Notes: generated from the letters alone by a model not told the origin. 48,386 nucleotides of DNA from CAMAUF01 sp046152925 (GCA_046152925.1 JBJXFX010000097.1:1-48386); one strand, 5' to 3'; shown: positions 1-9,286, counted from the first letter of the stretch. A program made the numbers and translations.

Positions 1-43
1 CACAGGTGCCGGGCCTCTTCGTTGCTTCGCTGGGCCAAGGATT

Positions 44-59
44 GGCCGGCGGACCGGCC
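44..59 (-). terminator. Hairpin downstream of the giant nuclease gene
   Basis: A perfect 6-bp GGCCGG/CCGGCC stem with a 4-nt loop begins 22 nt past the stop codon of the minus-strand gene ending at 81. There is no clear U tract, so it is a possible terminator only. Confidence 0.4.
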
Positions 60-80
60 CTCCCCACGTTGTGCGGTGCG

Positions 81-3000
81 CTACCTCGACTTCAGGGACT
101 TCGTGCAGCGCCCGACGTTGCCGGCGTTGTCGGTGACCTCGGCCCGCACGATCCACTGCCGCCCAGGGGCGCCGGTGAAGGTGAACACCGCCCCGGACGT
201 GGCCGGCAGCGCTGGGCCAACCACGTTGGTCGTCGGCGAGATGCCCGTGATCGTGATGCCGGCCACGCCCGAGAGCGGGTCGGTCCCCTGGACGCCGACG
301 GTCACGGCAGTCGGCGCCCCGCCCTTGGGCACCGACCCCGGGGCAAAGGAGATCGAGCACGTGGGCCGCCGCATATCAATGAGGACTGCGCCGCCGAACT
401 CCGGCGCCGGATCCGCAACGTTGCCCGCTGTATCAACGCACCGGCCGCCCGGCGCAAACGTCTGGACGCCGTTGCCGAAGAACCAGGTCGGGCGGAACGT
501 GTTCGAGGCGATGCCGGTGCCGCCCGCATCGAGGCAGGTGACGTCGATCCGGACGCGTTCCTTCGTCCACGTCCCGAAGACGTACGCGCTACCGCTGTCG
601 TACTTACGCGCGACCACGGCAACCACTGGCTTCACCGTATCGATGAGGATCGGGCCGAACTCGGCCGATGGGCTTGTATTCCCTGCGTTGTCCACGCAGT
701 TCGTCGCTCCGTTGTAGGTCGAAAGCCCCTCTGGCGCGGTGACCTCGACCACCGTGAGGCCACCGCTCGCCAGGCCAGAACCGCCGGCATCCGTGCACTG
801 GAAGCGAAGGATGACCTTGTTGGTGGCCGAACCTGGCACGTAGGGCGTGACGCCATCCCCGCGGAAGGCGCCCAGGAGGACGGCCGCCGGCGCCACAGCG
901 TCGATCTTGATCACGACCTGCTGCGCCGTCTCGACATTGTCTTCGACATCCGTCGAGAAGAACTCCACGGTGTAGGTCCCGTTGGCGGCGAAGACCACCG
1001 GGGCCGTGTAGGCCGCCAACGCACCACCGTTGACCCGGTAGTCGGTGGCCGCGACGCCGGAGCCGCCCGGTTCGTCCGTGGCGGAGAGGGTCAGGGTTGC
1101 CGGCCCATTGTTCCAACCCGCCGGGTTCGCGGCCGGCGAGACGGACGCCGTCGTCACCGGAGGGGTGAGATCCTCGGCGGGAAGGTGGAAGCGGGCGACG
1201 CTCGGGTCATGGTCGCTGGTCTGGACGATGTACTCAGCGTTGATGTGGACCACGTCGAACGCCGTGTTCGCCGCGGTCAACGATGGACTCGAGACGATGT
1301 AGTCGAGGATCTGCGAGTTGCCCTCGAAGACGTAGGTGTACTGTTCGCCTGCGGGGAGCGTCGTGACCAAGGCCGTCAGGTCGCTCGTCCCCGCGTCGAA
1401 GAGTGTCTCCACCGGCGTCGACCACGGGAAGTCGTTGAGGTCGCCCGCGACAACCACCTTGGCCGCGCTATCGATGGCGAGGATGGAGCGGACGAAGTCA
1501 CGGACGATCGTCGCCTGCTGCGTGCGCTGGACCTCGCTCAACTGGACCGGTGGCTGCCAGCGTCCGAACTCCTCATCGTCGCCACCCTTGGAGTTCCAGT
1601 GGTTCCCGATGACGAACACTGTGTGCCCATTGAAGAGGAATTCGCCAACCAGCGGCTTCCGGCTGGAGTTGAAGGCGGCATTTGTCGGATCAATGCGGCC
1701 GGGGCTCGCCGAGAGCTCGGGCGTTCCGCCAGCGTCGTTGACGGTCGTGCTGGTGGTCGCACCACCGCCTGGCCGGTCGACAAAGGCGACCCGGGCTGGG
1801 TTGAAGAGGAAGCCGACGCGGATGTTCCCGCCCGGTTGGCCACCATCCTGGTCGTCGACGGGGTTGATCTGGCGGAAGTCGTACTCGGGACCGCCGGCAT
1901 CGACGATAGCCTCGATGAGGGCCTCCCAGGTCAACGTCGCATCGACGACGCTGTCGTTCGTGGAGCCGTTGTTGTCCTGGACTTCCTCGATAACGATGAT
2001 GTCCGGCGACTTGAGGTTGGCCACGACGTTGGCCGCGAGGTCTTCGAACTTCGTCGCCGCGTCCGCCGCGCTGAGGTTTTCGACGTTAAAGGTGGCAACG
2101 TCCAGGTCATCGTCGCCCGCCGCTCCAAAGTCTCGTACCTCGCGCGCTGGAGCTCCAACAACGACCGGGGGCAGCGCCTGCGAAGCGAACAGCTTAAAGG
2201 CGCCGAAGGTGTAATCGACCATGCCAACGATGTCGCCGTTGAAGCTGTCGTTCACATCCAGCGGCGGCAGGTCCGTGAAGTCGATGCCGTCCGCGAGGAA
2301 GATGCGCTCTGGATTGCGGTCCGACTCTTGAAGGACGAGTCCGCCGCGCGGGGTCCGCATCGCCGGGCCCTCGGGGATGATCGCGATTTCCGTGCTCGCC
2401 CCGAACGTTTGGCGAGGCCCGACCGCGATCGCGTCCGTGATCCGGATGCGCATGCCTTCGAGGCTTTCCCAGAAGTCGATCCCGTCGTTGGCCGGGTCGA
2501 ACGGCGTGCCCGCGTCCTCCACCGAGGTTGGCGCCGGGCCCGTCGCATCGTCCGAAATGACCGCCGCGGGCGGCACACGCCCGCCTGGGCCCACCAGCGC
2601 GGCCGTGGGAAGCGGGTTCCCGGTTGAGACGACCGTGATGACGGGGCTGGTGAGCTCGGTGAGCGTCAAGTTGTCGTAGGCGGAGGTCCCGGTCCCGCAC
2701 GACGGCGAGCAACCCGGCCGGAATTCGGTGACCGTTGCCGCGATGTCCACGTCGGCACCGACGCTGACCGTCGGCGTCGAAGACGTGAACACAAAGATGC
2801 CTTCCGATGTCGCGTCGTTGGCATCCACGGTCGCATCCGGCTCTTGGATCCAGAAGCCGTTGTTCTTCACAGCGACCACGATGCCGCCTGTCGCGACCGA
2901 CTCGCCTTGATAGGGCGACAGGTGCGCAGCGCCCTGGATGTCGTGAATTTGCACGACCGGCGCGCCCAACCGCACCCACTCCGTCCGGAACTTCTGGAAG

Positions 3001-6000
3001 TTATCGACCGGCAGCTCTTTCGAGATCGTGTTGTCGCCGTACCAATCCGTGTCACCGGCGTCGACGACCAACTGGATGAGCGACGAAGACGAGAGAGGGC
3101 CAGCCGGTACCTCAATGATGCCCTCGAAACCGAGCGGCGACGTGCTCAAGGAGGCGCCGTCGGGATGCACCACGTGCTGGATAGGCGTGTTCGGCGCGAC
3201 GCTCAGCGTCGCGTTCCGGAGCACCGGGTCATGGTCGGCGTCGCCGTCCCAGGTGAAGAGCCGGAAGTCCTTCGGCGCCAGGCCCGTCGCCGGGTCGGGT
3301 GGGCCCGCGGCGATGACATACTCTCCAGTGGCGTTCTTCGCGATCGACCGGATGGCGCGGCCGCCAAGGTCGAGGAAGATCGGGGCTCCAAACGTCGCGC
3401 TGCCCGCCGTGCCGCCGCCGGTCGAGACGAGGATGGTCGCGGCGTTCGTCAGCGGCACGATCAGTGCCTGGCTGCGGCCGGATGTGGGCAAGAGCGGCGC
3501 GCGGAAGGCGATGTAGAGCGTCGTGCCGTCGGGCGCGAACTCAAGCCCTTCGATGTTGAAGCCTTCGAGGCCCGCGGACTCGGGGAGGACGCCGGAGGCC
3601 GCACTCGCGGCCAGGCCCAGTGCGCCTGCGCCCAGGCCGTGCCCATTCCCGTTGTCCCAGGCGATCATGTCATCTTCGAGGAAGTCGTACCGCTTCTCGA
3701 AGGTCAGGGTCGTCGCGTCGCCGGTCCCAGCGAGTGTCGTGGTGAACAGGCGCTCCCGGTTCGGCCGGTCGCTTCCGCCGCTCGAGTTCGAGTGCGAGCC
3801 CAACCAGTAGATGGTGTTGCCGCTCCGGGCCGATGCTTCGATATCCACTTCGCGCGGGATGCCGCCGCTCACTTGGGTGAGCCCCAAGGGCGGGTCTCCA
3901 ACGCCCGCGGTGGGCGAGAGATTCGTGGACGCCACCGGGAGTCCCGAGGCATCGCGCGGGTACACGCGGAGGACTTGATCCTCATCGTCTGCGACGATCA
4001 CGAAGTCGGCGTCGATGGCCAGCGCTGTCGAGCCGTCTGACGTGCCGTAATGGAACCGCGTCGTCGACGGCGTGACCGAGGCAAGCGACGCCGCGTACCG
4101 CAGCACCACGGTGTCGGTGAGCAGGCCCGGGTCCTCGACCTCGAGCGTGATGTCTGCATAGCCAACGCCGGTCGGCGTGACAGCGACCGTCCATTCGTTC
4201 GGGTTGGCCGTCGCTGTGATGGTGATGTTCGCGAGCGGCGCAACCGCGGCGTTCGTGGTCGCGATGGCGGTCAGCGTCAGTGCGTCGCCATCGGCATCCG
4301 TTGCCGCGACAACGACCGTCCAGTTCGTCGGGTCAGATCCCGCGCCAGACAGCGCAGGCACCGACGACGGCAGGTCCGGCGCCGTGTTCGGCGTGGCTTG
4401 GGTGGTGAACGAGAACGTGTGGATGGCCGCCATCGCATCAGGCGGGTCGACCGCATCGCTATCCTGGACGCTGGGGGCAACCACGACGACCACGCACGAG
4501 GCGCCGGCCGGGAGGTCGGCGTCAGGGTCGATCGTGAAGCTCACGGGGCCGCCGCCAACCGCGAACGGCTGGGCGACCGTATCGCAGGTCAAGGTGAAGC
4601 TTGCGGCCGTGGCCGAGACCGGCTCGTCGAAGGTGACGGTGATCGTCTTGTTCACCGGGACGCCGGTCCCGGCGTCAGCTGGGTCGCTCGAAGCGACGGC
4701 GGGGGCCTTCTCGACCGTGAACGAGAACAAGTAGTCTCCGGCCATGAGGTCCGGTGGGTCATCGGTGTCGGCATCGTGGACGAGGTCCCCGTCGACCGTG
4801 ACGGTGCAGCTCTCGCCGGGCGAGAACATGGCGTCGGGCGTGAAGGTGTGCGTCAGCGGGCCGCCGCTCAACGCGCCGGGGTGGGCGCCGCTCGCCGTGC
4901 AGCTCACCGCAATGGCTCCCGCGTCGAGCGTGACCGCTTCGCTGAACGTCACCGAGACCGTCGCATCGGCTGCGACATGGTCAGCGCCATCTGCCGGCGA
5001 AGTCGTGTCCACGACCGGAGCGAGGTCGCCGGCCGCCACGGGCGCGAGCGCGACGCCGCGGAAGGCGGTGTTCGTCGCCGCCGTGGCAAGCAGCGTGGGC
5101 GTCCCACTGAAGGCCCCGTTGTAGCCGCTCGCATCGGTCAACTTGACGAGCTCGCCGCCGCCAGTCGCCCCGCTCCCGCCCTTACGGGTGGCGAAGAGCG
5201 TCACGGTGACGCCAGAGACCGTGGCCGTAAGCCCGCGATAGTCATCCGCATCGACGCCCACCGTGCCGTTCGCCGTCCAGTTCCCGCCGACAAGCGAGTA
5301 CTTGGTCAGCGCCAGGGCGCCGTCATCCGCGACATAGAGCGTATCGACGCCGGAGACGCCGGCATCGAGGTCGGCGAGGAAGAAACTGAACGGGCTCCCG
5401 GACGTGATGAACCCGGGGAGGTTGGTGATCGTCTGGCCCGCGGCCGTCGGGAGCGCGTCAGTGAACGTGCCGACGCGGACCAGCGTGCCGGAGCCGGATG
5501 AGACGTGGAGCCTGCCATCGAAGACCTGGAGTTGACGCAGGTTCGTGACCGTCGTGCTCAGCTGCGTCGACGTGGTGCTGCCCACGGCGCTCACGAGGCG
5601 GGCACCGCCGGCGCCGCCCGCAACCCAGAAGCGCGTCCCGTCGTCCGACGTGGCCGACCGTGGGTTGTTGGCATCGGCGAAGTCAGTCAAGGCCGTGCTG
5701 GTATCGATCGTGCCGCTGACATCGACACGGCCGACGACGCGGTTCACGGTGCTGCTCGCGGTGCCCGAGAGACTACCGGCGCCACCGAGGTCGCGCGCGT
5801 AACCGGTGGCGATCAGGTAGCGTCCATCGGCCGAGCGCGAGAGGAGGCCCTCAGAGGTCGCGGTCCCACTCGCGATCAGCTGCTTGTTCGCCCCGGAGAC
5901 GGTGGTCGGGAGCGCCACGGACTGGACGAGCGTCCCGGCCGGGGTGTACTCGTCCAGGAAGACGGCCGCGCCGGTGTTCACGAGGCCAGCAGCGCCATCG

Positions 6001-6146
6001 CCCACGCGGTAAACGACCACGTTGCCCGCGGAAAACGCGCTGGCCCGCGCATCTTCGCGCTCGCTCAAGGCAACCGCGGCGATGGAGACCACCATCAGGA
6101 CCAGCAACCCCGCGCGTGACCACGCAGACAAAGGCCGCCACTTCAT
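81..6146 (-). CDS. Secreted multidomain ExeM/NucH-like nuclease
   Basis: About 2,021 residues. The N-terminus is a signal peptide (MKWRPLSAWSRAG, then a hydrophobic LLVLMVVSIAAVAL run). I chose ATG 6146 because a GGCGAGG sits 5-11 nt upstream and the signal peptide starts there; ATG 6161 and 6224 are alternatives. Approximate order: beta-propeller-like region 30-390; two SbsA-type Ig domains (395-590) with repeated 'VTFSEAV/VTFDEPV' motifs; cadherin-like stretch to about 690; a second propeller or phytase-like region to about 1050; an OB/LTD-like region from about 1060; an endonuclease/exonuclease/phosphatase domain at about 1345-1650 with ATFNVEN, IEEVQD, GNHWNSKGGDD, GDLNDF and SDHDP; then Ig-like modules to the end. 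The EEP residues (Asn, Glu, His, Asp/Asn, terminal SDHD) all look intact. The likely role is extracellular DNA (or phosphoester) hydrolysis. A C-terminal anchor was not recognised. Confidence 0.88.
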   Translation of the reverse strand: MKWRPLSAWSRAGLLVLMVVSIAAVALSEREDARASAFSAGNVVVYRVGDGAAGLVNTGAAVFLDEYTPAGTLVQSVALPTTVSGANKQLIASGTATSEGLLSRSADGRYLIATGYARDLGGAGSLSGTASSTVNRVVGRVDVSGTIDTSTALTDFADANNPRSATSDDGTRFWVAGGAGGARLVSAVGSTTSTQLSTTVTNLRQLQVFDGRLHVSSGSGTLVRVGTFTDALPTAAGQTITNLPGFITSGSPFSFFLADLDAGVSGVDTLYVADDGALALTKYSLVGGNWTANGTVGVDADDYRGLTATVSGVTVTLFATRKGGSGATGGGELVKLTDASGYNGAFSGTPTLLATAATNTAFRGVALAPVAAGDLAPVVDTTSPADGADHVAADATVSVTFSEAVTLDAGAIAVSCTASGAHPGALSGGPLTHTFTPDAMFSPGESCTVTVDGDLVHDADTDDPPDLMAGDYLFSFTVEKAPAVASSDPADAGTGVPVNKTITVTFDEPVSATAASFTLTCDTVAQPFAVGGGPVSFTIDPDADLPAGASCVVVVVAPSVQDSDAVDPPDAMAAIHTFSFTTQATPNTAPDLPSSVPALSGAGSDPTNWTVVVAATDADGDALTLTAIATTNAAVAPLANITITATANPNEWTVAVTPTGVGYADITLEVEDPGLLTDTVVLRYAASLASVTPSTTRFHYGTSDGSTALAIDADFVIVADDEDQVLRVYPRDASGLPVASTNLSPTAGVGDPPLGLTQVSGGIPREVDIEASARSGNTIYWLGSHSNSSGGSDRPNRERLFTTTLAGTGDATTLTFEKRYDFLEDDMIAWDNGNGHGLGAGALGLAASAASGVLPESAGLEGFNIEGLEFAPDGTTLYIAFRAPLLPTSGRSQALIVPLTNAATILVSTGGGTAGSATFGAPIFLDLGGRAIRSIAKNATGEYVIAAGPPDPATGLAPKDFRLFTWDGDADHDPVLRNATLSVAPNTPIQHVVHPDGASLSTSPLGFEGIIEVPAGPLSSSSLIQLVVDAGDTDWYGDNTISKELPVDNFQKFRTEWVRLGAPVVQIHDIQGAAHLSPYQGESVATGGIVVAVKNNGFWIQEPDATVDANDATSEGIFVFTSSTPTVSVGADVDIAATVTEFRPGCSPSCGTGTSAYDNLTLTELTSPVITVVSTGNPLPTAALVGPGGRVPPAAVISDDATGPAPTSVEDAGTPFDPANDGIDFWESLEGMRIRITDAIAVGPRQTFGASTEIAIIPEGPAMRTPRGGLVLQESDRNPERIFLADGIDFTDLPPLDVNDSFNGDIVGMVDYTFGAFKLFASQALPPVVVGAPAREVRDFGAAGDDDLDVATFNVENLSAADAATKFEDLAANVVANLKSPDIIVIEEVQDNNGSTNDSVVDATLTWEALIEAIVDAGGPEYDFRQINPVDDQDGGQPGGNIRVGFLFNPARVAFVDRPGGGATTSTTVNDAGGTPELSASPGRIDPTNAAFNSSRKPLVGEFLFNGHTVFVIGNHWNSKGGDDEEFGRWQPPVQLSEVQRTQQATIVRDFVRSILAIDSAAKVVVAGDLNDFPWSTPVETLFDAGTSDLTALVTTLPAGEQYTYVFEGNSQILDYIVSSPSLTAANTAFDVVHINAEYIVQTSDHDPSVARFHLPAEDLTPPVTTASVSPAANPAGWNNGPATLTLSATDEPGGSGVAATDYRVNGGALAAYTAPVVFAANGTYTVEFFSTDVEDNVETAQQVVIKIDAVAPAAVLLGAFRGDGVTPYVPGSATNKVILRFQCTDAGGSGLASGGLTVVEVTAPEGLSTYNGATNCVDNAGNTSPSAEFGPILIDTVKPVVAVVARKYDSGSAYVFGTWTKERVRIDVTCLDAGGTGIASNTFRPTWFFGNGVQTFAPGGRCVDTAGNVADPAPEFGGAVLIDMRRPTCSISFAPGSVPKGGAPTAVTVGVQGTDPLSGVAGITITGISPTTNVVGPALPATSGAVFTFTGAPGRQWIVRAEVTDNAGNVGRCTKSLKSR

Positions 6147-6285
6147 GCTTCGCCTCGCCATCAAGCTACTCCTGCACCGGCCGCTCGGTTCGGCCAAGTC
6201 CCGCTGCGGTAGGCTCAGGCACACGGGTTAACGGATCTGACGTAAGGGCGGCGGCCGGCGCAGGCTGGCCCTGCGGGCGGCCTGC

Positions 6286-6291
6286 TATACT
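6286..6291 (+). promoter_or_regulatory. Predicted -10 box TATACT
   Basis: TATACT lies 56 nt before the GTG start at 6348, with a Shine-Dalgarno AGAGGAG (6336-6342) in the predicted leader. No convincing -35 is visible. Confidence 0.45.
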
Positions 6292-6347
6292 CGCCGGACA
6301 TCTGACGGCGCGGCGCGACGCAACATCCGCGGCCAAGAGGAGCAATC

Positions 6348-7646
6348 GTGAAGTTCCATTGGTTCCACCTGATGCCCTGGCCCTACCTCCCCGACGACTT
6401 CACGCAGAAGCACCGCTCCGTTTGGGTCGACCCCGATTACGAGGCTCTCTTCGACGCCGAAAAGGCCAACGCCGTCTATAACGAATACATGGACGAGCTC
6501 GAGTTCGCCGAGAAGGCGGGCTTCGACGGCATCTGCTGCAACGAACACCACAACAACGCCTATGGCCTGATGCCAAGCCCGAACATCATCGCGGCAGGGC
6601 TTGCGCGGCGGACGAGCAAGGCGGCGCTGGTTGTCCTTGGCAACTCGATCGCGCTCTACAACCCGCCTATCCGCGTCGCCGAAGAGATGGCGATGCTCGA
6701 TGTCATCTCAGGTGGCCGGCTGATCGCCGGCTTCCCTGTCGGCACCAGCATGGACACGAACTTCGCCTATGGCGTGCCCGGCGCCCAGCTCCGTGACCGC
6801 TACTACGAAGCTCACGACCTGATCATGCAGGCCTGGCACGACAAGGGCGTCTCGAGCTTTAACGGGAAGTACACGCAGAGCCGCTACGTGAACCCGTGGC
6901 CTCGGCCCATCCAGCAGCCGAACCCGCCGATCTGGATCCCCGGTGGCGGCTCGATCGAGACGTGGGAATGGTGCGCCGACCTCGGCTACCTCTACGCCTA
7001 CCTCTCGTACTCCGGCTACCTTCGCGCTCAGGCGATCATGGACGGCTTCTGGAACCGGATGCGCGACCGTGGCAAGGAGGCGAACCCTTACCAAGCTGGC
7101 TTCTTCCAGATGATGGGCGTCGCCGAGACCGACGACATGGCCGAAGAGCTCTATTCCGAGCACGCGCTCTACTTCTACCAGCGCTGCCTCCACGTCTATG
7201 GTGGCTTCGCCGATGCGCCCGGTTATCGCACGAACCGGACCGTTAAGGCCGGGATCAAGAGCCAGATGGAGGCGGCGGCGCAGCGCGGGCGCTTCCAAAT
7301 GAACTGGAAGAACCTCGTGGACGAAGGCTACGTGATCGCGGGCAGCCCAAAGACCGTGATCGAGCGGCTCGAAGCGCTAACCGACGGCCTCCGCGTCGGC
7401 CACCTGCTTTGCGGCCTCCAGATGGGCTCGATGCCGCGCGACAAGGTGCTCTACAACACACAGATGTTCGCCGAGAAGGTCGCGCCGGCGCTCCGCTACA
7501 AATGGAGCGACTACGAGGACCACTGGTATCCGAAGCCGATGCCGGCTTCGCTGCGCGCGCAGCCGATCGACACGCCCTACACCGGCAACCTCCGCCCGCC
7601 GCTCCGCCGCGAAGCCGTCGCCGCCGCCGGGGGAGCTGGGCAGTAG
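6348..7646 (+). CDS. LLM-class flavin-dependent oxidoreductase
   Basis: 432 residues of the luciferase-like TIM-barrel family (FMN- or F420-dependent alkanal/alkane-type monooxygenases). Seen: the EHH motif at 66-68 (CCNEHHNNAYGL), the 'LVVLGNSIALYNPPIRVAEEMAMLDVISGGR' type core (positions about 90-125), the substrate-loop region with NPWPRPIQQPNPPIW, and the C-terminal 'GSPKTVIERLEAL' element. The start is GTG 6348, five nt after AGAGGAG. It stands alone, transcribed away from the nuclease gene and followed by a strong hairpin at 7677. Substrate and cofactor (F420 versus FMN) cannot be told from sequence. A second, divergent member lies at 22528. Confidence 0.9.
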   Translation: MKFHWFHLMPWPYLPDDFTQKHRSVWVDPDYEALFDAEKANAVYNEYMDELEFAEKAGFDGICCNEHHNNAYGLMPSPNIIAAGLARRTSKAALVVLGNSIALYNPPIRVAEEMAMLDVISGGRLIAGFPVGTSMDTNFAYGVPGAQLRDRYYEAHDLIMQAWHDKGVSSFNGKYTQSRYVNPWPRPIQQPNPPIWIPGGGSIETWEWCADLGYLYAYLSYSGYLRAQAIMDGFWNRMRDRGKEANPYQAGFFQMMGVAETDDMAEELYSEHALYFYQRCLHVYGGFADAPGYRTNRTVKAGIKSQMEAAAQRGRFQMNWKNLVDEGYVIAGSPKTVIERLEALTDGLRVGHLLCGLQMGSMPRDKVLYNTQMFAEKVAPALRYKWSDYEDHWYPKPMPASLRAQPIDTPYTGNLRPPLRREAVAAAGGAGQ

Positions 7647-7676
7647 CCCGGCGGTCCCGTGGTGGCTCAAGATCCT

Positions 7677-7707
7677 CGAAGCGGTGGCTGACGAAGCCAC
7701 CGCTTCG
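7677..7707 (+). terminator. Intrinsic-type terminator after the LLM gene
   Basis: A perfect 13-bp stem CGAAGCGGTGGCT/AGCCACCGCTTCG with loop GACGA starts 31 nt after the stop at 7646 and is followed by TTTCGC. It is the best terminator in the window. Confidence 0.7.
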
Positions 7708-7752
7708 TTTCGCGCTCAGGATCGCGCGCTGGCAAGGCGCCCGCCTCGGAGC

Positions 7753-7758
7753 TACGCT
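7753..7758 (+). promoter_or_regulatory. -10 box TACGCT of a predicted leaderless mRNA
   Basis: TACGCT, then exactly 6 nt (agccgc), then ATG 7765. No Shine-Dalgarno is present. One of nine such arrangements in the window. Confidence 0.55.
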
Positions 7759-7764
7759 AGCCGC

Positions 7765-7977
7765 ATGGCCACCACGCCACGCATCTACGCGGTTGCCGAA
7801 CTGCGAGCCCTTCCGCCGCCCACTCCGGAAGAGGAAGCGGTTGGGCGGGCCGCTATCCTTGAAGCCATCCGGCTGCGCGACCTGATTCGGGAACGCTACG
7901 GCGCGTTGTCCGATCGAGAGTTCTTTGCGCTGCTCAGCCGCGACGATCCCGATGACATCGACACTTCCGCGAAGTGA
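7765..7977 (+). CDS. Predicted antitoxin of a VapBC-like pair
   Basis: 70 residues, mostly helical and charged. No DNA-binding fold is recognisable with certainty. The call rests on context: it sits directly upstream of a PIN-domain protein and its TGA overlaps the toxin GTG in a GTGA tetranucleotide (7974-7977), the classic antitoxin-toxin coupling. It probably binds and neutralises the PIN nuclease through its C-terminal half. The start at ATG 7765 is placed 6 nt after TACGCT, implying leaderless translation. Confidence 0.6.
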   Translation: MATTPRIYAVAELRALPPPTPEEEAVGRAAILEAIRLRDLIRERYGALSDREFFALLSRDDPDDIDTSAK

Positions 7978-8381
7978 GGCAGATGCCCGATGCCTCAATG
8001 ATCGCTTCGCTCCTCGTGCCGGGTCAGCGGGATGACGCCGTGGAAGAGATGCTGCTCACTTCTGGCACAGAGCTTGTGGCCCCGGAGATCCTGCGTCAGG
8101 AGATCCACCACGCCATTCTTAAGACGATGAGGCGACAGGGTTGGGTCGAAGTCGAGGTCCGGACGGCGGTGGCTACCTTCCGCTCGCTCCCGATCAACTA
8201 CTCCTACGACCCCAGCTGGGTCGACCGCGCGTTCGAGCTCGCACGTGAGCTCAGGACGGGCCTCTTCGACGCGATCTACCTCGTCGCCTCCCTCGACCTT
8301 GATGCTGAGCTATGGACGCGCGCCCAGCGCTTCGCGGCGGCTGTCGCTGCTGCCTACCCCGGCCGCGTGCGCGTCGCCTGA
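7974..8381 (+). CDS. PIN-domain ribonuclease (VapC-like toxin)
   Basis: 135 residues, a normal VapC length. The GTG start overlaps the antitoxin stop. PIN acidic positions: D6 (PDASMIASLL), E43 (ILRQEIHHAI) and D99 (LFDAIYLVASLD). The fourth position, usually the Asp in a 'TxDxxF' motif, reads T115-R-A117-Q-R-F, so Ala replaces it; D108, D110 or E112 nearby might compensate. The family cleaves tRNA or other RNA when released from the antitoxin. A 15-bp hairpin (8414-8449) follows the operon. Confidence 0.78.
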   Translation: MRQMPDASMIASLLVPGQRDDAVEEMLLTSGTELVAPEILRQEIHHAILKTMRRQGWVEVEVRTAVATFRSLPINYSYDPSWVDRAFELARELRTGLFDAIYLVASLDLDAELWTRAQRFAAAVAAAYPGRVRVA

Positions 8382-8413
8382 CGCCCAGCCGGCCCGAACA
8401 ACCCACCCGGCGC

Positions 8414-8449
8414 GCGAAACCGGGAGGCCATGCAGCCTCCCGGTTTCGC
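8414..8449. terminator. Bidirectional hairpin terminator
   Basis: A perfect 15-bp stem GCGAAACCGGGAGGC with its complement and a 6-nt loop, 33 nt after the PIN toxin stop. It lies between genes on opposite strands, so it could serve both directions. No long U run is present. Confidence 0.6.
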
Positions 8450-8479
8450 TCTGACGCTCGCCCCAGCCGACCCGCGCTG

Positions 8480-8638
8480 CTACCCCAACGGCACGCCGGC
8501 CTGCAGCGTCGCCGCCGTCTGCGTCAGCGGCGAGGACGCGCTCTGGAGGTGGGCCGCCCCGAAGGCCGCGAATTCGGCGTCAGCCAAAAGCCGTTCCGTG
8601 AACCGGCCAACGGCGGCCTGGTTGGTGAACCGGTTCAC
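8480..8638 (-). CDS. Candidate small ORF, 52 residues
   Basis: The 317-nt stretch between the PIN toxin and Uma2 holds the hairpin above and this short open frame (GTG start, reading M-NRFTNQAAVGRFTERLLADA and ending TLQAGVPLG). Composition is protein-like (balanced, no Arg/Pro excess typical of shadow frames here), and the start lies 6 nt after TACACC, close to the leaderless pattern seen elsewhere. I do not recognise the product. It could also be the tail of a decayed gene. Confidence 0.3.
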   Translation of the reverse strand: MNRFTNQAAVGRFTERLLADAEFAAFGAAHLQSASSPLTQTAATLQAGVPLG

Positions 8639-8698
8639 ACTCGGGGTGTAGCGGGGGGTTCCAGTCGTAGCTGTACAGCCGGGACGCCAGCCGCGCCC

Positions 8699-9274
8699 TT
8701 AGGTCGACTGGAAAAGCTGGCCCAGACTGAGGAAAAAGCCTTCGACGCCAAAGCCGGCGTCGTCGCTCGTGAGCGTATCGCCAGCGCCGAGCGTCTCGGG
8801 AGCGGCGCCCGGGCGATGTACCGTCACCGTCTTGCGCTGGCCATCGACAAGCCAAACCCGCTGGACGCCAGTCGCGAGGTAGAGCGCGACCTTCTCGCGC
8901 ATCGCCGCCGCCGTGTTGCCCGGCGAAAGCACTTCGACGCACAGGTCGGGGGCCAACAGCGTGTAGCCTTGCTCGCGGATGGTCACCTGGGCCAGCCGCT
9001 CGTTCGATGTGAAGCTCACGTCGGGCGCACGCACGTTCAGGCGGTCGGGTGTGAACGAAAAGCCGCTGCCTACGGTGACCGCACCCAGATCGTGCCTGTC
9101 GGCGAACTCATCGAGCTGCCGGGCAATGCGCACCGAAAGGTACCCATGGCGGAATCCCGTGGGAGGCGACATCACTACCCTTCCGCAAACAAGCTCAGAC
9201 CGCATCCCGTCCGGGTCCGGCGGAAGAAGGGCGAACTCATCGTCTATTAGCAGCCGTTCGACGACCTGCACCAT
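8699..9274 (-). CDS. Uma2 family (DUF820) putative endonuclease
   Basis: 191 residues with the restriction-endonuclease-like fold of the family. The core is intact: Asp in RAPDVSFTS, Glu in PDLCVEVLSPGN, Lys in AMREKVALYLATGVQRVW, a PD-(D/E)xK-type site. ATG 9274 is preceded by TAGGCT plus 6 nt, predicting a leaderless transcript. Function in vivo is unknown for the family, which is expanded in Cyanobacteria, Chloroflexota and others. Two more copies occur at 23774 and 25442. Confidence 0.85.
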   Translation of the reverse strand: MVQVVERLLIDDEFALLPPDPDGMRSELVCGRVVMSPPTGFRHGYLSVRIARQLDEFADRHDLGAVTVGSGFSFTPDRLNVRAPDVSFTSNERLAQVTIREQGYTLLAPDLCVEVLSPGNTAAAMREKVALYLATGVQRVWLVDGQRKTVTVHRPGAAPETLGAGDTLTSDDAGFGVEGFFLSLGQLFQST

Positions 9275-9280
9275 GGGATC

Positions 9281-9286
9281 AGCCTA
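9281..9286 (-). promoter_or_regulatory. -10 box TAGGCT, leaderless Uma2 promoter
   Basis: On the minus strand: TAGGCT, spacer gatccc (6 nt), ATG. No Shine-Dalgarno. Confidence 0.55.

Noticed and set aside
6..2627. Long open frame on the plus strand antisense to the giant nuclease
   Set aside because: Arg/Gly/Asp-rich composition, no domain motifs and no RBS; a high-GC antisense frame of a well-supported gene.
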